From contig NZ_JACHGT010000008.1 of the NCBI RefSeq assembly GCF_014202425.1, forward strand, positions 136,646 through 200,645: a DNA stretch of 64,000 nucleotides, written 5' to 3'. The position numbers were made by a program, and so were the translations under genes. This stretch comes from Phytomonospora endophytica (GTDB taxonomy: Bacteria; Actinomycetota; Actinomycetes; Mycobacteriales; Micromonosporaceae). Shown one piece after another: positions 62,357 to 64,000 of the stretch (the stretch's first letter is position 1; every line of letters starts with the position of its first letter). The notes below the pieces were generated by a model. It saw only the letters and a program-made list of their open reading frames with translations, was not told where the DNA came from and searched no databases.

Positions 62357-63651
62357 CGCTCGTCGACGACCCGGCGCATCTTCCCCGCCGAACGCTCCAC
62401 CCCGCCCACCGCGACGATCCGCACCGCCGCCGTGACCCCGATCGTGCCCTTGATCCGTTCGGCCAGCCGCCGCCCGGCCTCCTCGGCGGCGTCCACAGTG
62501 GAGTCGGTGGCGGGCTCGGCCGTGACGGTCAGCGTGTCCAGCGGGCCCCGCTTCCCGAGCACGCACTGGAAATGCGGCGACAGCTCCGCCTCGGCCAGCA
62601 GCAACTCCTCGATCTGCGTCGGGAACACGTTGACGCCCCGCACGATCAGCATGTCGTCGGTGCGCCCGGTGATCTTCTCCATCCGCCGCATGGTCCGGGC
62701 GGTGCCCGGCAGGAGGCGCGTGAGGTCGCCGGTCCGGTAGCGGATCACCGGCATCGCCCGCTTGGTGAGGCTGGTGAAGACCAGTTCGCCGAGCTCGCCG
62801 TCGGGGAGGAGCGCGCCGGTGCCGGGGTCGACGACCTCCGGGTAGAAGTGGTCCTCCCAGACGTGCAGGCCGTCCTTGGTCTCCAGGCACTCCTGCGCCA
62901 CGCCCGGCCCGATGACCTCGGAGAGGCCGTAGATGTCGACGGCGTGGATGTCGAGCCGCTCCTCAAGGGTCTCGCGCAGGCGGCCCGTCCACGGTTCGGC
63001 GCCGAAGACACCGACCTTCAGCGAGGTCGCGGCCGGGTCGATGCCCTGGCGTTCCATCTCGTCGGCGATGGCGAGCATGTAGGTCGGTGTGACGGTGATG
63101 ATCTCGGGCCCGAAGTCGGCGATGAGGCGCACCTGCCGCTCGGTCAGGCCCCCCGACACCGGGACGACCGTGCAGCCGAGGTGCTCGGCGCCCGCGTGGA
63201 CGCCGAGCCCGCCGGTGAAAAGGCCGTAGCCGTAGGCGTTGTGCAGGATCTGGCCCGGCCGCGCCCCGGCGGCCCGCAGGCTCCGGGCCATGACCTCGGC
63301 CCACGTCCGCAGGTCACCGGCGGTGTAGCCGACGACGGTCGGGCGTCCCGTCGTGCCCGAGGAGGCGTGGATGCGGGCGACCCGCTCGCGCGGGACCGCG
63401 AACATGCCGAAGGGATAGTTGCGCCGCAGATCCTCCTTGGTGGTGAAGGGAAGCCGCGACAGTTCGCCGATGCCCCCGACGTCGCCCGGCTCGACGCCCG
63501 CGGCCGCGAACGCGGCCCGGTAGTGCGGGCTGTGGTCGTGGGCGTGCCGGATCGTCTCGCGCAGGCGGGCGTCCTGAAGGGCGCGCAGCTCGTCGGCGGA
63601 GGCGGTCTCGATCGGGTCGAGCGCGGCGGGCGGGGGCTGGTAGCTCGGCAT
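62353..63651 (-). CDS. paaK: Phenylacetate-CoA ligase
   Basis: 432-aa ANL-family AMP ligase. Hallmarks are the P-loop-like HASSGTTGRPTVVGYT, the NAYGYGLFTGGLGVHAGAE run typical of PaaK, the YGLSEVIGPGVAQEC motif and the hinge DDMLIVRGVNVFPTQIE. It makes phenylacetyl-CoA (or a related aryl-CoA) from acid, ATP and CoA. The rest of the paa cluster is absent. It overlaps the Hsp70-like gene by 4 bases in a convergent arrangement. Confidence 0.94.
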   Translation of the reverse strand: MPSYQPPPAALDPIETASADELRALQDARLRETIRHAHDHSPHYRAAFAAAGVEPGDVGGIGELSRLPFTTKEDLRRNYPFGMFAVPRERVARIHASSGTTGRPTVVGYTAGDLRTWAEVMARSLRAAGARPGQILHNAYGYGLFTGGLGVHAGAEHLGCTVVPVSGGLTERQVRLIADFGPEIITVTPTYMLAIADEMERQGIDPAATSLKVGVFGAEPWTGRLRETLEERLDIHAVDIYGLSEVIGPGVAQECLETKDGLHVWEDHFYPEVVDPGTGALLPDGELGELVFTSLTKRAMPVIRYRTGDLTRLLPGTARTMRRMEKITGRTDDMLIVRGVNVFPTQIEELLLAEAELSPHFQCVLGKRGPLDTLTVTAEPATDSTVDAAEEAGRRLAERIKGTIGVTAAVRIVAVGGVERSAGKMRRVVDER

Positions 63652-63696
63652 GGCTCCGATGATCGTCCCGCCCGGCGCGGATGTCCACGGGTTCGG

Positions 63697-64000
63697 TCAG
63701 GCGCTCTCGCGGAGTTCGGCGGTGTGCTCGACCATCCTGGTCAGCGGGGTGACCCCGGGCTTCCCGGTGAGTTTCGGTACCTCACGCGAGCCGGCCGGGC
63801 GCATGTCGTAGAGGTAGGAACCTCTCGGGACCTTGCCGTTGTCGATCAGGTAGAGCAGGTGCCCGGCGCCGACCCCGGCGTACCGGACCCCGCGCACGGC
63901 CGCCGGGGCGATCGTGCGCGCGAAGCGCATGTTCCGCCAGAGGGCGAAGGTCTCGCCCTGGGCCTCGGGCCCCGTGCGGCTCCGGCCGAGCAGCAGCGTC
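63697..64000 (-). CDS. Partial protein, possible SDR C-terminus
   Basis: The last 101 codons of a minus-strand gene whose 5' end lies beyond the window. The frame stays open to base 64000, so the internal ATG at 63930 is probably not the start. The seen part (TFALWRNMRFARTIAPAAVRG, GVGAGHLLYLIDNGKVPRGS) could be the C-terminal part of a short-chain dehydrogenase, but no catalytic or nucleotide motif is in view. It lies 45 bases upstream of the ligase and in the same direction. Confidence 0.5.
   Translation of the reverse strand, partial: TLLLGRSRTGPEAQGETFALWRNMRFARTIAPAAVRGVRYAGVGAGHLLYLIDNGKVPRGSYLYDMRPAGSREVPKLTGKPGVTPLTRMVEHTAELRESA

Overview
This window looks like chromosomal DNA from a high-GC actinomycete. 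Base composition is strongly GC-rich with G/C-ending codons, many starts are GTG or TTG, and gene ends overlap tightly (ATGA, GTGA, TGATG). The gene set fits a filamentous actinomycete, possibly Streptosporangiales-like: NarL-type two-component pairs, many TetR/MarR/LacI regulators, DUF1707 and DUF4234 proteins, and an NB-ARC/TPR regulator. That placement is inference from gene content only. I see no rRNA, tRNA, CRISPR array, insertion sequence, prophage or replication origin.

Layout. 1-857 is a gene-free block of GC-rich repeats. 858-4506 holds an ABC-2 exporter (minus) divergent from a sensor kinase/response regulator pair. 4544-11146 holds a caspase-like protease with Sel1/TPR repeats, a TetR gene with its DUF2306 neighbour, a YibE/F protein, a multicopper oxidase behind CsoR-like operators, and an NlpC/P60 hydrolase. 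11222-15776 is a TetR-controlled cluster around a nested 32-bp operator: DinB and TetR leftward; monooxygenase-like protein, ABC exporter with two permeases, and TsaA/TrmO-domain protein rightward. 15770-18427 has a glycosyltransferase, a VOC protein divergent from a MarR regulator with twin operators, and DUF1992. 18548-21149 is a second ABC-2 exporter with two permeases. 21146-31716 is mixed: LOG protein, F420-reductase-like protein, DUF998, secreted beta-lactamase-family protein, secreted PG-binding-like protein, a frameshifted hydrolase, MFS exporter, XRE regulator, an orphan ATP-synthase b-like subunit and a UshA-type nucleotidase. 31768-35048 holds an NB-ARC/TPR regulator and a secreted CHAP protein.

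35110-38833 carries a KDPG-aldolase, cspA, a stand-alone tsaD and ornithine aminotransferase. 38830-45559 is the most accessory-looking stretch: a DUF6714-like protein, a protein with the LQRSAGNAAV motif of contractile-injection-system cargo, an NmrA reductase divergent from an ArsR-SRPBCC fusion, a TetR/hydrolase pair behind a perfect 36-bp palindrome, and a hydrolase fused to four EF-hands. 45653-50971 holds a repeat protein, a second kinase/regulator pair, and two SMR genes preceded by a guanidine-III riboswitch. 52897-54941 holds a SpoU methyltransferase and prfB, whose stop-codon-reading SPF motif reads SKY. 54990-61112 is a LacI-controlled oligosaccharide uptake operon (binding protein, two permeases, GDE-type glycosidase, no ATPase gene). 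The end has a membrane-anchored Hsp70-like protein, phenylacetate-CoA ligase and a gene cut by the window edge.

The best candidates for something new are the injection-system-like cargo protein (39416-40282), the caspase-Sel1 protein (4544-5854), the RF2 variant, the hydrolase/EF-hand fusion, and the orphan b-subunit. Several regulators sit beside clear palindromic operators, so much of the window can be read as regulator-plus-target units.
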